A stretch of DNA of 64,000 nucleotides from Castellaniella sp041675725 (lineage in GTDB: Bacteria > Pseudomonadota > Gammaproteobacteria > Burkholderiales > Burkholderiaceae_B), in assembly GCF_041675725.1 (NCBI RefSeq), contig NZ_JBAYTI010000002.1, forward strand, positions 26,052 through 90,051, read 5' to 3'. Of this stretch, positions 1 through 8,306 are shown piece after piece (the first letter of the stretch is position 1; each line of letters begins with the position of its first letter). The notes under the pieces are model-generated. The model was given only the letters and a program-made list of their open reading frames with translations. It had not been told where the DNA came from and did not search any database. The position numbers were made by a program, and so were the translations under genes.

Positions 1-1320
1 GAGCACGGCGGCAATGTATTGATCCTGGCGCAGCCCTGGCGGATCGAACTTTCGATCTCGCTGGCCATCACGCTGCTGATTCTGGCCTTCATCGTCTTGC
101 ATGGCGTACTGCGCCTGATCGAATGGCTGGGTCGCGGCCCCCAGCGGGTGCGCGACTGGCGTGGCCGCCGAACCCAGAAACGCGATGTCGAGCTGCTCGA
201 AAAGGGCTGGATCAATGCGCTCGAGGGCCGGTATGCCCAGGCCGAGAAGGACCTGGGCGCGCTGATGGCGCGCACACGGTCCGTGCCCCGCAAAGTGCTG
301 GCCGGGCTCAGTGCGGCGCGTGCCTTGCATCTTCTGGGCGAATACGCACGGCGCGATCAGACATTGGCACTGGCGCGTGAAGGCGCTGCTTCAGACATGC
401 GCCTGCGTCAGGCGGTCGATACCGTCACGGCCGAGATGCTGCTGGATCAAAATCGCGCCCAGGACGCACTCGAACTGCTGCAGCCCCTGCAGGATGCCTC
501 TTCGCGTTTTCTGCACGGCACGCGCCTGCTGTTGCGGGCGCATCACCAGCTTGGGCATGCTGATCAGGTCTACGAGATCACCCGCCTGCTTTTGCGGCGC
601 AGCGCCATCGAAGCGCCGCGCGCCCATCGCCTGATCTGCGACGCGGCGGTTCAGCGCCTGTCCCAGGCCACCGAATCCAGCTGGGGCGCCCTCTGGGGCG
701 ACTTGTCCGCCGCAGAGCGCCTCGATCCCCTGGTCGCCTTGGCGGGTTCCGATGCCCAGTTGCGTTTTGGCCATCCAGACGAGTCGGCGCGCATCCTCGA
801 AGCCGCCCTCAATCAGGCGCTCGACGACCGGCTGTTGCGCGCGTATGCACGCTGCGATGCCGATCAGGCAAAAAAACGCCTCGGGCATGCCGAGATCTGG
901 CTCAAGGCCAGTCCAGAACACCCTGGCCTTCTGACGGCGCTGGGGCAGCTGTGCCTGGCCGCCGAACTCTGGGGGCAGGGCGAGCACTATCTGCAGCGCA
1001 GCCTGGCATTGCGTTCAGATGCTCACGTGCACGCGTTGTTGGGCAATCTCCAGGATGCCCTGGGGCGGCCGGAATCGGCATTGTTGCACTGGCGTCAAGC
1101 CTGCGAGGCGGCAGATGCCGAAATTCCCACCATACGGCATATGTTGCCTGCCGCAGACATTCGCGATGATCCGGGCTACCTGAGCCTCGATGGCGTGGCG
1201 ACACCGCCGGAGCCCGATGCACCGAACCCGCCCAAGCGCGCCGAAGAGCTCTATTTCGACAGCGCGCCCTTACCCGGTGTAGACATGTCGCAGACGTCGG
1301 ATCGCGGTCTGCATCGCTGA
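1..1320 (+). CDS. hemY: HemY-like protein, C-terminal part (cut by window edge)
   Basis: Reading frame 1 is open from the first base (residues EHGGNV precede the first possible TTG at 19), so the gene starts upstream of the window and 439 codons are visible. The visible N-terminus carries a hydrophobic membrane segment followed by basic residues and a long alpha-helical, leucine/alanine-rich region with TPR-like repeats. This is the architecture of the HemY family, inner-membrane proteins with a periplasmic or cytoplasmic TPR region that are linked genetically to protoheme synthesis without a proven enzymatic role. In Burkholderiales hemY usually follows hemC/hemD and hemX, which would lie to the left here. 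ppa follows after 33 bases. The family call is good; the biochemical role is not established. Confidence 0.8.
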   Translation, partial: EHGGNVLILAQPWRIELSISLAITLLILAFIVLHGVLRLIEWLGRGPQRVRDWRGRRTQKRDVELLEKGWINALEGRYAQAEKDLGALMARTRSVPRKVLAGLSAARALHLLGEYARRDQTLALAREGAASDMRLRQAVDTVTAEMLLDQNRAQDALELLQPLQDASSRFLHGTRLLLRAHHQLGHADQVYEITRLLLRRSAIEAPRAHRLICDAAVQRLSQATESSWGALWGDLSAAERLDPLVALAGSDAQLRFGHPDESARILEAALNQALDDRLLRAYARCDADQAKKRLGHAEIWLKASPEHPGLLTALGQLCLAAELWGQGEHYLQRSLALRSDAHVHALLGNLQDALGRPESALLHWRQACEAADAEIPTIRHMLPAADIRDDPGYLSLDGVATPPEPDAPNPPKRAEELYFDSAPLPGVDMSQTSDRGLHR

Positions 1321-1353
1321 CACTTTTCATTCTTTGATTCACAAGGAAATCCA

Positions 1354-1893
1354 ATGAGCCTGAACCAGGTCCCTCCGGGGGACAAGCTCCCCGAAGAATT
1401 CAATGTCGTGATTGAAATTCCCATGAACGCGGATCCGGTCAAATACGAAGTCGACGAGGCCAGCGGCGCCGTGTTCGTCGACCGCTTCATGCTGACGGCC
1501 ATGCATTATCCATGCAATTACGGCTATATACCGCAAACCCTGTCCGAGGACGGCGATCCGGTCGACGTCCTGGTATTGTCGCCGTTTCCAGTGCAAGTGG
1601 GCACGGTCATTCCTTGCCGTGCATTGGGCGTGATGAACATGGAAGATGAAGCGGGCCTGGATGCGAAGCTGCTTGCCTGTCCAACAGACAAACTGTATCC
1701 GCCGTATCGGCACCTGCGCTCAACGGACGACCTGCCGTCCGAAGAGTTGGCGCGAATCCGGCATTTTTTCGAGCATTACAAGGATCTCGAAAAGGGCAAA
1801 TGGGTGAAGGTCCAGGGCTGGTCCGGGCTCGAGGCGGCCAAGGAAGAAATCATGGCTTCGGTCAGGCGCTTTGCGGGCGGTTCGTCCAATTGA
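1354..1893 (+). CDS. ppa: Inorganic pyrophosphatase (family I)
   Basis: Hydrolyses inorganic pyrophosphate to two phosphates in the cytoplasm, pulling biosynthetic reactions forward. The 179-residue length is typical of bacterial family I enzymes. The signature DGDPVDV spans residues 66-72, with D66, D68 and D71 matching the Mg-binding aspartates of the E. coli enzyme (D65, D67, D70); E21, K30 and Y56 also sit where the active-site residues are expected. The start at 1354 is preceded by a good AAGGAAA ribosome-binding site. The next gene begins 11 bases after the stop, so the two are probably cotranscribed. Confidence 0.97.
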   Translation: MSLNQVPPGDKLPEEFNVVIEIPMNADPVKYEVDEASGAVFVDRFMLTAMHYPCNYGYIPQTLSEDGDPVDVLVLSPFPVQVGTVIPCRALGVMNMEDEAGLDAKLLACPTDKLYPPYRHLRSTDDLPSEELARIRHFFEHYKDLEKGKWVKVQGWSGLEAAKEEIMASVRRFAGGSSN

Positions 1894-1904
1894 GCGCGTT
1901 CGTC

Positions 1905-2612
1905 ATGACGCCGCCTGGTGATCCGGCCGTTCCTTCGGTACCTGTCCATACCCTGGCCATCGCCGCCTCCGGGGCGCGCTTTCCGGTGCGCCGCATCTAC
2001 TGTGTAGGCCGCAATTACGCGGACCACGCCCGTGAAATGGGGGCGTCGGGGCGCGAGTTGCCGTTTTTCTTTGCCAAGCCAGCCGATGCAGCATTCAGCG
2101 TGCCCGAAGGCGCCTGCGGCGATCTGCCATACCCGCCAGCCACCGCAGATCTGCACCACGAGGTCGAACTGGTCGTTGCATTGGCCTCGGGGGGGCGCAA
2201 CCTCTCGCCAGAGCAGGCGGCTCAGACGCCTTGGGGATACGCGATCGGGCTGGACATGACGCGCCGAGATCTCCAGGCCGCCGCGAAAAAAGCCGGCAGG
2301 CCCTGGGAAACGGCAAAAGCCTTCGATTTCAGCGCGCCGATGGGGCCTTTGCACCCAGTGCGGGCGGTGGGGGCCCTGTCGTCCGGTGCGATCGAGCTGT
2401 GGGTCAACGGCCAGTTGCGCCAATCGGGGGATCTCGCCGACATGATCTGGTCGGTGCCCGAAGCCATCGCCTATCTCTCGACGCTGTTCGAGTTGCGGGC
2501 GGGTGATCTGCTGTTTACCGGAACGCCGGCGGGCGTCGGTGCCGTCCAGGTGGGCGACCGGCTCGAGGCCCGCATCGAACGGCTCGGCATGCTGCGGTTA
2601 CAGGTAGTCTAG
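1905..2612 (+). CDS. Fumarylacetoacetate hydrolase family protein (fumarylpyruvate hydrolase-like)
   Basis: A 235-residue protein of the FAA hydrolase superfamily, which cleaves or decarboxylates beta-diketo acids with a divalent metal. Metal-ligand positions are visible as E86 and E88 in HHEVELV and D117 in GLDMTRRDLQ. The stretch around WETAKAFDFSAPMGP resembles the fumarylpyruvate hydrolase (NagK) branch, but the substrate cannot be fixed from sequence. The frame is open upstream into ppa; I choose the ATG at 1905 because the conserved fold begins just after it. A TTG at 1890 overlapping the ppa stop is an alternative. A strong terminator follows, so ppa and this gene seem to form the end of a transcription unit. 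Confidence 0.85.
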   Translation: MTPPGDPAVPSVPVHTLAIAASGARFPVRRIYCVGRNYADHAREMGASGRELPFFFAKPADAAFSVPEGACGDLPYPPATADLHHEVELVVALASGGRNLSPEQAAQTPWGYAIGLDMTRRDLQAAAKKAGRPWETAKAFDFSAPMGPLHPVRAVGALSSGAIELWVNGQLRQSGDLADMIWSVPEAIAYLSTLFELRAGDLLFTGTPAGVGAVQVGDRLEARIERLGMLRLQVV

Positions 2613-2636
2613 CGGCTGTATCCAACCCAAAACCGG

Positions 2637-2663
2637 CCCCGATGCGTGCATCGGGGTTTTTTT
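2637..2663 (+). terminator. Rho-independent terminator
   Basis: An 8-bp perfect stem (CCCCGATG / CATCGGGG) with a CGTG tetraloop is followed directly by seven T residues. It sits 25 bases after the FAA hydrolase stop and before the Tad operon, so it separates the two transcription units. Confidence 0.88.
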
Positions 2664-2744
2664 ATCCGTTTCGGGTTCCGCGAATAGCCGTGGATTCTGT
2701 GCTGCGGGACACTGGGCTCCCGTCCTGTCCAATCGGAGCCCGCC

Positions 2745-3062
2745 ATGAAAATCCCCGATCCCCTTGCGTTCATCCGGCATCCCGTCGCAGGCCAGCCAAA
2801 CGTGCGGCGTGCCCGGTCCGCGGGCCAGGCCATGGTCGAATATGTGATTGTGGTCGCGCTGGTGGCAGTCGCCGCGATTGCCGTGTACCAGCTCTTCGGC
2901 CAGGTGATACGGGCACAGACCGCGGCGATGGCCCGAGAAATCGCCGGGGAAGACGGTTCGGAACAATCCCGCATGGCGCAGTCTGCCGCAGACGCGGCGG
3001 CGGCACAGGCGGCCGCCAAGTCGCTCAAGTCATTTACCGGCAATGCAGATGCGGCTCAATGA
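2745..3062 (+). CDS. flp: Flp-type pilin (Tad pilus subunit)
   Basis: A 105-residue type IVb prepilin. A 27-residue polar, basic leader ends in glycine (G27), and the mature protein would begin QAMVEYVIVVALVAVAAIAV. Glu at +5 (E32) and Tyr at +6 (Y33) after the cleavage glycine are the hallmark of Flp pilins, followed by one hydrophobic helix to about residue 50. The C-terminal half is charged, then alanine-rich. It is longer than classic Flp subunits (about 50-80 residues), so a minor pilin is possible, although it is the only Flp-like gene in the locus. GGAG lies 6 bases before the ATG. Maturation needs a prepilin peptidase, which is not encoded in this window. First gene of the Tad operon. 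Confidence 0.85.
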   Translation: MKIPDPLAFIRHPVAGQPNVRRARSAGQAMVEYVIVVALVAVAAIAVYQLFGQVIRAQTAAMAREIAGEDGSEQSRMAQSAADAAAAQAAAKSLKSFTGNADAAQ

Positions 3063-4395
3063 TGGGCGGGGCGGCCTCACCGGCTGGCCAGCGGCCGCAA
3101 GCGCGCGCCGCCAGAAAGGGCAGGTGCTGGCGTTGGGGCTGTTGTTGGCCGCCATTGTGGGTCTGGCCTGGGTCAGCCGGTTTTCAATGGGGCAGCTCCT
3201 GGGTGAAAAAACCCGCCTCATCCACGGGCTCGATGCGGCCGCCTACAGCGGGGCGCTGGTGCAGGCGCGCACCCTCAATTTCCTGTCCTATCTACACCGT
3301 GCTCAATGGGCACACCAGCTGGCCATGGCCCACCTGGTCACGCTGGGCAGCTGGGCGCATTTCGGTGGCATGGAGGCCCGACGCCTTGCACAGGGCAACC
3401 CGCCGGCTCATCTGATCGGCCTCGAATTCGGACCCGCGCATGGGCAGGCCTACCTGGCGGCCGCGCAGGCGGTCGGGCTCGAGCAGCAGGCGCGCCAGGG
3501 CAGTGCATTGCGCCAGGCCTACGCGGCTCATGAAACCTTTGTGCATGACACGACTCAGGCGTTGGCGGCGGTGCTGGTACAGGCGCTGCCCGACCGCCGG
3601 ATGGCGATGATGCAGGCGGTCATGGCGGCCCATTACCCTGAAGACGGCACGCTGTCCTGGCAACTTGAAATCCTGCACGACGATTGGCCCGGTTTCGTCC
3701 AGCGCCAGCCGCCCGATGCGGCCATGGTTGCATGGCTCACGTCGCTGGCGGCCCCCTACCGGTTCCTGGGCCCCAGGCAATATACCGCGCGCAATCCATG
3801 GCCTGTCAGCGGACGCTGCCCGTCGCGGCGCCATGAACTGCGGCGTCGGGGCGAAACCCGGATAGACACCGCAGGGCGCTGGCAGGCGGGCGACACCCAA
3901 TCCTTTCATGCCCTGCGCTCCAACCGCTGGATCGGCTGTTACTACCGCGAATACGCCATGGGTTGGGCCTGGCTCCCCGCCCATGACGGGCAGGTACTGG
4001 CTGAAGACCATGTCCAGAATCCGCCTGACGCTTTTGCCGATCAGGCTTTCTGGCGCTGGGTTCAGGCTGCCGCCGGCTGGGATCTGGCGGGCGGGCAGGC
4101 CAATCCCCTGGCCAATTCATACGCCGTGCGCGATCGGCAGGTGTGGGGCGGGCGCGGGTTGGCTGCTCATCAGGATATCCAGGCGTCTTTCGGGCATCAG
4201 GGTCAGGCCCGGTTCGTGGTGCGGGCACAGCGTACCGGGCCGCAAGGCCGACGCGTAAGGGCCCGCAGCGCGGCGGAAAGCCATTTTTCAAGGCCACATA
4301 TCCGCCTGGATGGTCGGCGTGAAACCCCCAACCTGTTTCATCCGTACTGGCTGGCCCGCCTCGCGTCGGGGCTCGATGAGCCGGCAGGGGAATGA
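3043..4395 (+). CDS. TadG-like pilus assembly protein with one N-terminal membrane helix
   Basis: A 450-residue protein overlapping the pilin gene by 20 bases. After a basic leader there is one hydrophobic segment (about residues 28-46) starting at a KGQ motif. This is the Tad-domain arrangement found in TadG-related proteins of Flp pilus loci; unlike the pilin and the TadE-like protein it has no glutamate at +5. The remainder (about 400 residues) looks extracytoplasmic and rich in Trp, His and Arg, with two cysteines about 40 residues apart (in SGRCPSRRHE and RWIGCYYRE). No other domain is recognised. ATGs at 3043 and 3049 are both possible starts. The role, probably pilus assembly or anchoring, is inferred from location and topology. 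Confidence 0.6.
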   Translation: MQMRLNDGRGGLTGWPAAASARRQKGQVLALGLLLAAIVGLAWVSRFSMGQLLGEKTRLIHGLDAAAYSGALVQARTLNFLSYLHRAQWAHQLAMAHLVTLGSWAHFGGMEARRLAQGNPPAHLIGLEFGPAHGQAYLAAAQAVGLEQQARQGSALRQAYAAHETFVHDTTQALAAVLVQALPDRRMAMMQAVMAAHYPEDGTLSWQLEILHDDWPGFVQRQPPDAAMVAWLTSLAAPYRFLGPRQYTARNPWPVSGRCPSRRHELRRRGETRIDTAGRWQAGDTQSFHALRSNRWIGCYYREYAMGWAWLPAHDGQVLAEDHVQNPPDAFADQAFWRWVQAAAGWDLAGGQANPLANSYAVRDRQVWGGRGLAAHQDIQASFGHQGQARFVVRAQRTGPQGRRVRARSAAESHFSRPHIRLDGRRETPNLFHPYWLARLASGLDEPAGE

Positions 4396-4396
4396 C

Positions 4397-5107
4397 ATGG
4401 GCTGTCAAGCACAAGCGGGCCAGGCGCTGATCGAAGCGTTGCTGGTATTGGGCGGGTTGGGTTCGTTCTGGATTGCGATCGGCTGGCTGGGCCAGTTGCA
4501 GGATATCCGCCAGCAGCTTGATCACGCCAGCCGGCATGCCGCTTTTGCCCATGCCTATCAAGGGCTCGAGCCTCTCATGATCGACTTGCAGGTGCAACAG
4601 GATCTGTCTGGCCCCGGCAACCGCTGGCAAGGCCGGGATGGCCAGGCACGGGCGGCTGGCGCACCCCGGGTCAGTCTCGACCAGGTCGAGACACCGCCCT
4701 TTGCGCAGATCGGTGATCCCCTGCCGATCGCCGCTGCGTTGCGGGCCGAGTTGCAGCTGGGCGATGCGCTGCCCTGGCGGGCACACGTTTCACTCACCAC
4801 GCGCGGCCTACCAACGGCGACGGGCACCTTGCGCGATTTCGATCAACTGGGTTTGTCCCTGCACCGTCATACAGCCATTGCTGCGGGTTCTGGGGCCGCG
4901 CATTCCGATGCGGCGGTGCAAGACACGTTGGGGCGCAGTGCAGCCGCCTGGCGAAGCATGGCGGAGCCATCCCGGGGGGCCGGGCAGGCGGTCAGCCAGC
5001 GCATGGCTGGGGTCGATCAGGCCTGGGGGCGCGCGCAACCAGACTGGGACTGGCTGTCATCCTGGGTCGGGCGGATTCCCGCCCGCTATCTCGAGGACAC
5101 ACCATGA
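4397..5107 (+). CDS. tadE: TadE-like pseudopilin
   Basis: A 236-residue protein with a very short leader ending in G8, then QALIEALLVLGGLGSFWIAI: glutamate at +5 and a single hydrophobic helix, as in TadE/TadF pseudopilins processed by the same peptidase as the Flp pilin. The rest is predicted extracytoplasmic, without recognisable enzymatic motifs. The start ATG at 4397 lies just after the preceding stop. The frame stays open further upstream, but the conserved leader favours this start. The 3' end overlaps the next gene by an ATGA. Confidence 0.75.
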   Translation: MGCQAQAGQALIEALLVLGGLGSFWIAIGWLGQLQDIRQQLDHASRHAAFAHAYQGLEPLMIDLQVQQDLSGPGNRWQGRDGQARAAGAPRVSLDQVETPPFAQIGDPLPIAAALRAELQLGDALPWRAHVSLTTRGLPTATGTLRDFDQLGLSLHRHTAIAAGSGAAHSDAAVQDTLGRSAAAWRSMAEPSRGAGQAVSQRMAGVDQAWGRAQPDWDWLSSWVGRIPARYLEDTP

Positions 5108-5850
5108 ACCGCGCCTTGTTGAACCGCCTGCATCGCCTGATGTACTGGCTGGTCATGCTGCCGCTCGTATTCGGGCTCCAGGTCGGCGCCAGCCGGGCGG
5201 GCACGTTCTCTTGGGACGACACTGGTTTGCCTACAGGGCCCGATTGGGCGTGGGCCGACCCCGAACGCTTCGACTGGCCGGCCGCATCGCTCGACGTGCG
5301 GCCTTTCAAGGCCGCGCACGGCATACCTGCGGTTGTGGACGCGCTCGCGGCACGCCTGGGTCGGCGCTTCGATCGGATGCAATTTTCCATCGAAGGTCTG
5401 CAGCTGTCCGGCCTTTGGCAGGGTCAACACTGGCTCGTTCGCCTGCAACCCACTGCATCGGGCACCTACGGGGTGCTGTCGGTCCTTTCTCCCAGGCCTG
5501 TTCAGCCTGCAATGCAGAGCCTGTCAACGCTTGCGCCACCGGTTTGCTCGCGGGTACTCAGCATGTCCACTCGGGCTTCTGCGGGCCGGGAGCAACTGAT
5601 GATCTATCGCTGCCCAATAGGCGCCCGCCCTCTCGTCATGCAGGTCCACCAGAGCCTGCAGGCGCAGGGTTGGCAGCGGTCCGTGCCCAGGCGCGCGAAG
5701 GCAGCGGATACCCCAGATGCGGACATCGATGACCCCCGCTTCTCGACAGACTGGCTGCTTCCACGGTTCAACGCGGTTCTCAACGTGCTCGTTCGCAGAC
5801 TCGGCAAAGAAACGGCATTGGTATTTTGGCTGCGTCCCGAGGGCTCATGA
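5104..5850 (+). CDS. Unrecognised exported protein of the Tad locus
   Basis: A 248-residue protein of unknown family. Residues 1-33 form a long signal peptide (basic start, hydrophobic core LMYWLVMLPLVFGLQV, likely cleavage after SRA). The mature part is soluble, with two cysteines (C156 in PPVCSRV and C178 in IYRCPIG) that could form a disulfide. It is coupled by ATGA overlaps to both the TadE-like gene and cpaB, so it is very probably part of the pilus machine. By position it could replace a periplasmic accessory such as RcpB or the lipoprotein TadD, but there is no lipobox and no TPR pattern. Function is not assigned. Confidence 0.7.
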   Translation: MNRALLNRLHRLMYWLVMLPLVFGLQVGASRAGTFSWDDTGLPTGPDWAWADPERFDWPAASLDVRPFKAAHGIPAVVDALAARLGRRFDRMQFSIEGLQLSGLWQGQHWLVRLQPTASGTYGVLSVLSPRPVQPAMQSLSTLAPPVCSRVLSMSTRASAGREQLMIYRCPIGARPLVMQVHQSLQAQGWQRSVPRRAKAADTPDADIDDPRFSTDWLLPRFNAVLNVLVRRLGKETALVFWLRPEGS

Positions 5851-6899
5851 ACATGCGGCTTGCACTTCCGTCGCGCCCTGTATTCCTGGGCATTTTGGCG
5901 GCCTTCTGCGGATTGCTGGCCGCCGTGTTGCTGGGTCAGCATGTGCGCGAGCGGGTCCAGGCCATCGAGCGGCAGGCGCGTCTCGAAATGGTCGAGCGCA
6001 TTGTCGCGGCCCGCGACATGCTGGCCGGCACCCGGCTCGAACCAGCCGATCTCGCAGTGCGCGCGTTCCCGGTCCGCTGGGCGGGCAGCGATACTCTGCC
6101 AGCCGCGCGCCATCTCGAACTGCAGGGCAGGGTGCTGACGGCAGACGTGCAGGCGGGCAATCCGCTCCTGCTCGCGCATGTGCGGCCGCCGTCCGAGGCA
6201 TTCTCCGAGCAGCTGGCGCCCGGACGGCGCGCTGTGACACTGCCGGTGGATCAGGTCAATTCTTTGTCTGGCCTGCTGCAACCCGGCGACCTGATCGATC
6301 TCTATGTTTCGTTCGACCACCAACGCAAGCGCCTTACGACACCCTTGCTGCAAGGGGTGCAAGTTCTGGCTACGGGCCATGAAACCCAGGTTTCCGGGCA
6401 GCCGGAGGCGGTGGCTTACAGCACGATCACGCTCGATGCGGCACCAGAGGATGTGATCAAGCTGGTGGCCGCCCGTCAGGCCGGCTCCCTGACCGCGATT
6501 CTTCGGCACCCGGGCGATGCACAAGCCAACCGGCTGGCCGCTCGCGGAGATCTTGCTTCGCTGTTGGGGGTGGCCAATCCGCCGCCGCAGCCGGCGCGCA
6601 AGGCGGTCATTCTGTATGGCTCGTCAGGGGCACGGGGTTTGCCTGCCTGGGCCCGAACCGAAAGGCCGGTAGCCCGCCCCGGTAGCGGTTGGTTCGACAT
6701 GCCCGCCGATCTGCAACTGAGCACCGCGTGGCAGCGCAGCGGTGTCGCGGCGGATCCCTCGGCCGATGGCCCTGGCGCCCAGGATACAGATCTCTATCCC
6801 CAGGCGAACGCCGGTGCCTGGCCGCAGTTGCAAGGGCCGTTCGATCAGCGCCTGCCCGCCATCGATCCGGCCGGTCCGGATGAGGAGGAATTTCCATGA
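5847..6899 (+). CDS. cpaB: Flp pilus assembly protein CpaB/RcpC
   Basis: A 350-residue periplasmic protein with one N-terminal membrane helix (about residues 11-29). A SAF-type domain follows (residues about 48-110: AARDMLAGTRLEPADLAVR), then the RcpC/CpaB domain with RRAVTLPVDQVNSLSGLLQP and GDLIDLYVSF. CpaB proteins associate with the CpaC secretin and are needed for Flp pilus export. The ATG at 5847 overlaps the preceding stop (ATGA). The C-terminal 100 residues are Pro/Gly/Asp-rich and probably flexible. The 3' end overlaps cpaC by ATGA. Confidence 0.9.
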   Translation: MNMRLALPSRPVFLGILAAFCGLLAAVLLGQHVRERVQAIERQARLEMVERIVAARDMLAGTRLEPADLAVRAFPVRWAGSDTLPAARHLELQGRVLTADVQAGNPLLLAHVRPPSEAFSEQLAPGRRAVTLPVDQVNSLSGLLQPGDLIDLYVSFDHQRKRLTTPLLQGVQVLATGHETQVSGQPEAVAYSTITLDAAPEDVIKLVAARQAGSLTAILRHPGDAQANRLAARGDLASLLGVANPPPQPARKAVILYGSSGARGLPAWARTERPVARPGSGWFDMPADLQLSTAWQRSGVAADPSADGPGAQDTDLYPQANAGAWPQLQGPFDQRLPAIDPAGPDEEEFP

Positions 6900-8305
6900 G
6901 CATCCAAGTGTGCGCCCGAATCGGCTGCTGCTGCACCGTGGTGATGGCATGGCTGCTGCTGCTCCCGGCGGTCATGGCGGCGCAGGCCGTTCCTGAAACC
7001 GCGCTGGCGCTGCAAGTGGGGGAGGTGCGCGTATTGGGCATACCTGGCGTTGCCCGGGTCGCGGTGGGCGATGGCAAGATTCTCAATGCAGTCAGTACGG
7101 ATGACCGTGAAGTGATTCTATTTGCGCGCAACATGGGGTTTACCACCTTGCACGTCTGGACGGCCGATGGCAAGGTGCAGCGCTATGCCGTCGAGGTGGC
7201 GCCGGAAGGCGCCCGCCAGCTTCAGGACGAGTTGCGCAGCCTGGTCGAGCGCATTCCGGGTGTCCGGGTATCCGTGTTGGGTGAAAAGCTGGTCGTCGAA
7301 GGCGATGAGCTGTCCGATAGCGATCGGCAGCGGCTGTCCGAGCTGGGGCGCCGCTATCCACAATTGCTGGATTTCACTGGCACCATGGGTTGGGACCAAA
7401 TGGTCCTGCTGGACGTACAGGTAGTGGAAGTCCCCAGAACCCTGCTGCGTGAGCTGGGCGTGCGCTGGGAATCGCACAGTGGCGGCGGCGCCACCGTCGG
7501 CCTGGGGCTCGACGGCGGATCGCGGCGCTTTGCCGACCGACCCGGCCAGAGCGTACTGCCCCTGCCGTTTCCTGCGGCACCCGCGGCGGGGTACTACGGC
7601 ATCAACGCACTGTTTGCCTCGCGCATCGACCTGCTGGCCCAGGAGGGTCAGGCCTTGGTCCTCGCGCAGCCCCAGCTGCTTGCGCGCAGTGGCGCGACCG
7701 CAGAGTTTCTCGCCGGCGGCGAGGTTCCCTACAGTACGACAGACCACAATGGCAATACCCAGACCTCATTCAAATCCTATGGGGTGTCCTTGCGCATCAC
7801 ACCTTCCATTGAACGCAATGGGGCCGTGCGTTCGCGTATCGAGGTCGAGGTCAGCTCGATCGACTCTTCGCTCTCGGTGCCGGGCGGGCCATCACTGAAG
7901 ACCCGGCGCACGGCCACGGAATTCAACGTCCGTTCGGGGCAAACGCTGGTGTTGGCCGGGTTCTTGTCCCGCGACCAGTCCCGCAATGTGGACAAGCTGC
8001 CAGGCCTGGGCGATGTGCCGCTGGTGGGTTCGCTTTTTCGGTCGGTTCGCAGCCAGCGCCAGGAAACCGAATTGGTGATACTGGTCACCCCGCATGTGGT
8101 AATGGCCGATCATCCCGATCTGGGCGAGCGGGTGCAGCGTGCCATCGGCATCGTGAAACAGGGTTTCAGCGAAGAACCCACGCTGATCAATCCCATCCGC
8201 GGCGCGCGGCCCGCCCCGCCTTCAAGCACCCAGCAGCGCTGGAATCCCCGGGCGCCCGGCCCAGGCTCGCAATGGCGGGCGGTCCCGCCCATCGGGATGC
8301 GCTGA
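6896..8305 (+). CDS. cpaC: Outer-membrane secretin CpaC/RcpA
   Basis: A 469-residue type II/III secretin-family protein forming the outer-membrane channel of the Tad pilus. A signal peptide (about residues 1-29, ending VMAAQA) is followed by the pilus/BON-like N-terminal domain (ALALQVGEVRVLGIPGVARV). The secretin core includes VPYSTTDHNGNTQTSFKSYG, TATEFNVRSGQTLVLAGFLS and the terminal signature VPLVGSLFRS...ETELVILVTPHVV. The C-terminal tail (about 50 residues, Pro/Arg-rich) has no known domain. No RcpB or lipoprotein pilotin is found next to it. The next ATG lies one base after the stop. Confidence 0.92.
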   Translation: MSIQVCARIGCCCTVVMAWLLLLPAVMAAQAVPETALALQVGEVRVLGIPGVARVAVGDGKILNAVSTDDREVILFARNMGFTTLHVWTADGKVQRYAVEVAPEGARQLQDELRSLVERIPGVRVSVLGEKLVVEGDELSDSDRQRLSELGRRYPQLLDFTGTMGWDQMVLLDVQVVEVPRTLLRELGVRWESHSGGGATVGLGLDGGSRRFADRPGQSVLPLPFPAAPAAGYYGINALFASRIDLLAQEGQALVLAQPQLLARSGATAEFLAGGEVPYSTTDHNGNTQTSFKSYGVSLRITPSIERNGAVRSRIEVEVSSIDSSLSVPGGPSLKTRRTATEFNVRSGQTLVLAGFLSRDQSRNVDKLPGLGDVPLVGSLFRSVRSQRQETELVILVTPHVVMADHPDLGERVQRAIGIVKQGFSEEPTLINPIRGARPAPPSSTQQRWNPRAPGPGSQWRAVPPIGMR

Positions 8306-8306
8306 A

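Noticed and set aside
19..1320. hemY starting at TTG 19
   Set aside because: The frame is open from base 1 with conserved residues before the TTG, so the gene is cut by the window edge and does not start there.
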